In this document: positions 5,055-5,134 of the stretch, piece by piece | Layout: each line of letters starts with the position of its first letter | How positions within the stretch are numbered: position 1 is the stretch's first letter | Source: JBGVMW01 sp045122835 | GTDB taxonomy: Bacteria; Bacillota; Clostridia; Lachnospirales; Lachnospiraceae | DNA length: 5,134 nucleotides | NCBI GenBank assembly: GCA_045122835.1 | Contig: JBGVIB010000135.1 | Span: 1-5,134, forward strand | Reading direction: 5' to 3' | The notes under the pieces: model-generated | Databases searched by the model: none | What the model saw: the letters and a program-made list of their open reading frames with translations, nothing else | What the model was told of the DNA's origin: nothing | Program-made: the position numbers and the translations under genes

Positions 5055-5134
5055 AGTGAACTACCACTAAGCTAAAGCTTACTGGCTTCTTGCTTCAACG
5101 TCCTCGCAACCTACTAACTCCACAAGCGTGACTT
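5055..5134 (-). mobile_element. right end of an IS200/IS605-type (TnpB) element, partial
   Basis: On the minus strand this reads GAAGCAAGAAGCC, then a hairpin, then GGTAGTTCAC. The hairpin on the plus strand is CCACTAAGC (5064-5072), loop TAAA, GCTTACTGG (5077-5085): eight pairs and one C-C mismatch. A short hairpin with a TTTA loop between AAGAAGCC and GGTAGTTCAC is, from memory, a hallmark of the right end of Clostridia tnpB elements, where the guide RNA scaffold ends and flanking DNA supplies the guide. The body, including any tnpB, would lie beyond the right edge. The border near 5055-5058 is an estimate. The hairpin is seen directly; the family is recall. Confidence 0.55.

Noticed and set aside
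1..5134. CRISPR array, tRNA, rRNA, attachment site or replication origin
   Set aside because: No regularly spaced repeats, no cloverleaf or ribosomal RNA signatures, no integrase and no iteron-like repeats were seen.

Overview
The window looks like chromosomal or accessory DNA of a low-GC Gram-positive anaerobe, probably a Clostridia/Lachnospiraceae-type gut bacterium. The support is A+T-rich coding sequence, strong AGGAGG-type ribosome binding sites, a lipoprotein with a BspA-type leucine-rich repeat, and the style of the insertion sequences. The assignment is inference, because no phylogenetic marker gene is present.

Layout, left to right. (1) 1-191: a structured, non-coding minus-strand segment that resembles the omega-RNA/3' end of an IS200/IS605-type (TnpB) element, plus a possible 23-codon tail of a lost tnpB. 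(2) 243-448: a very long imperfect palindrome (arms of about 95-97 nt, about 85 pairs), with no gene. (3) 587-2047, minus: a secreted, lipid-anchored leucine-rich-repeat protein with its own ribosome binding site and a likely terminator. (4) 2182-2953, minus: two coupled arsenic-detoxification genes, a small thioredoxin-fold protein followed by a thioredoxin-type arsenate reductase (arsC). (5) 2983-4786: a complete IS66-family element (ISBst12-like, single transposase gene on the plus strand) with 19-bp perfect terminal inverted repeats. (6) 4734-4889, minus: the 5' end of a gene cut by the right end of that IS. (7) 5055-5134, minus: the right-end hairpin of an IS200/IS605-type element whose body lies off the right edge.

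The central story is damage by mobile elements. The IS66 element sits directly in the 5' coding sequence of the thioredoxin gene, removing its start codon and separating the pair from any upstream ars genes such as arsR or an efflux permease. Its other end truncates an unrelated minus-strand gene after 34 codons. The two flanks do not form an 8-bp target duplication and are not halves of one gene, so the locus has been rearranged or deleted at the IS. The thioredoxin domain and ArsC are otherwise intact, so arsenate reduction could survive only if an internal start and a new promoter are used.

No clearly new multi-gene system is visible. The most unusual items are the long palindrome, the nested structured leader of the IS66 transposase gene, the inverted CAAAAT motifs abutting the IS ends, and the two window ends, which look like complementary pieces of the same TnpB-associated RNA family.
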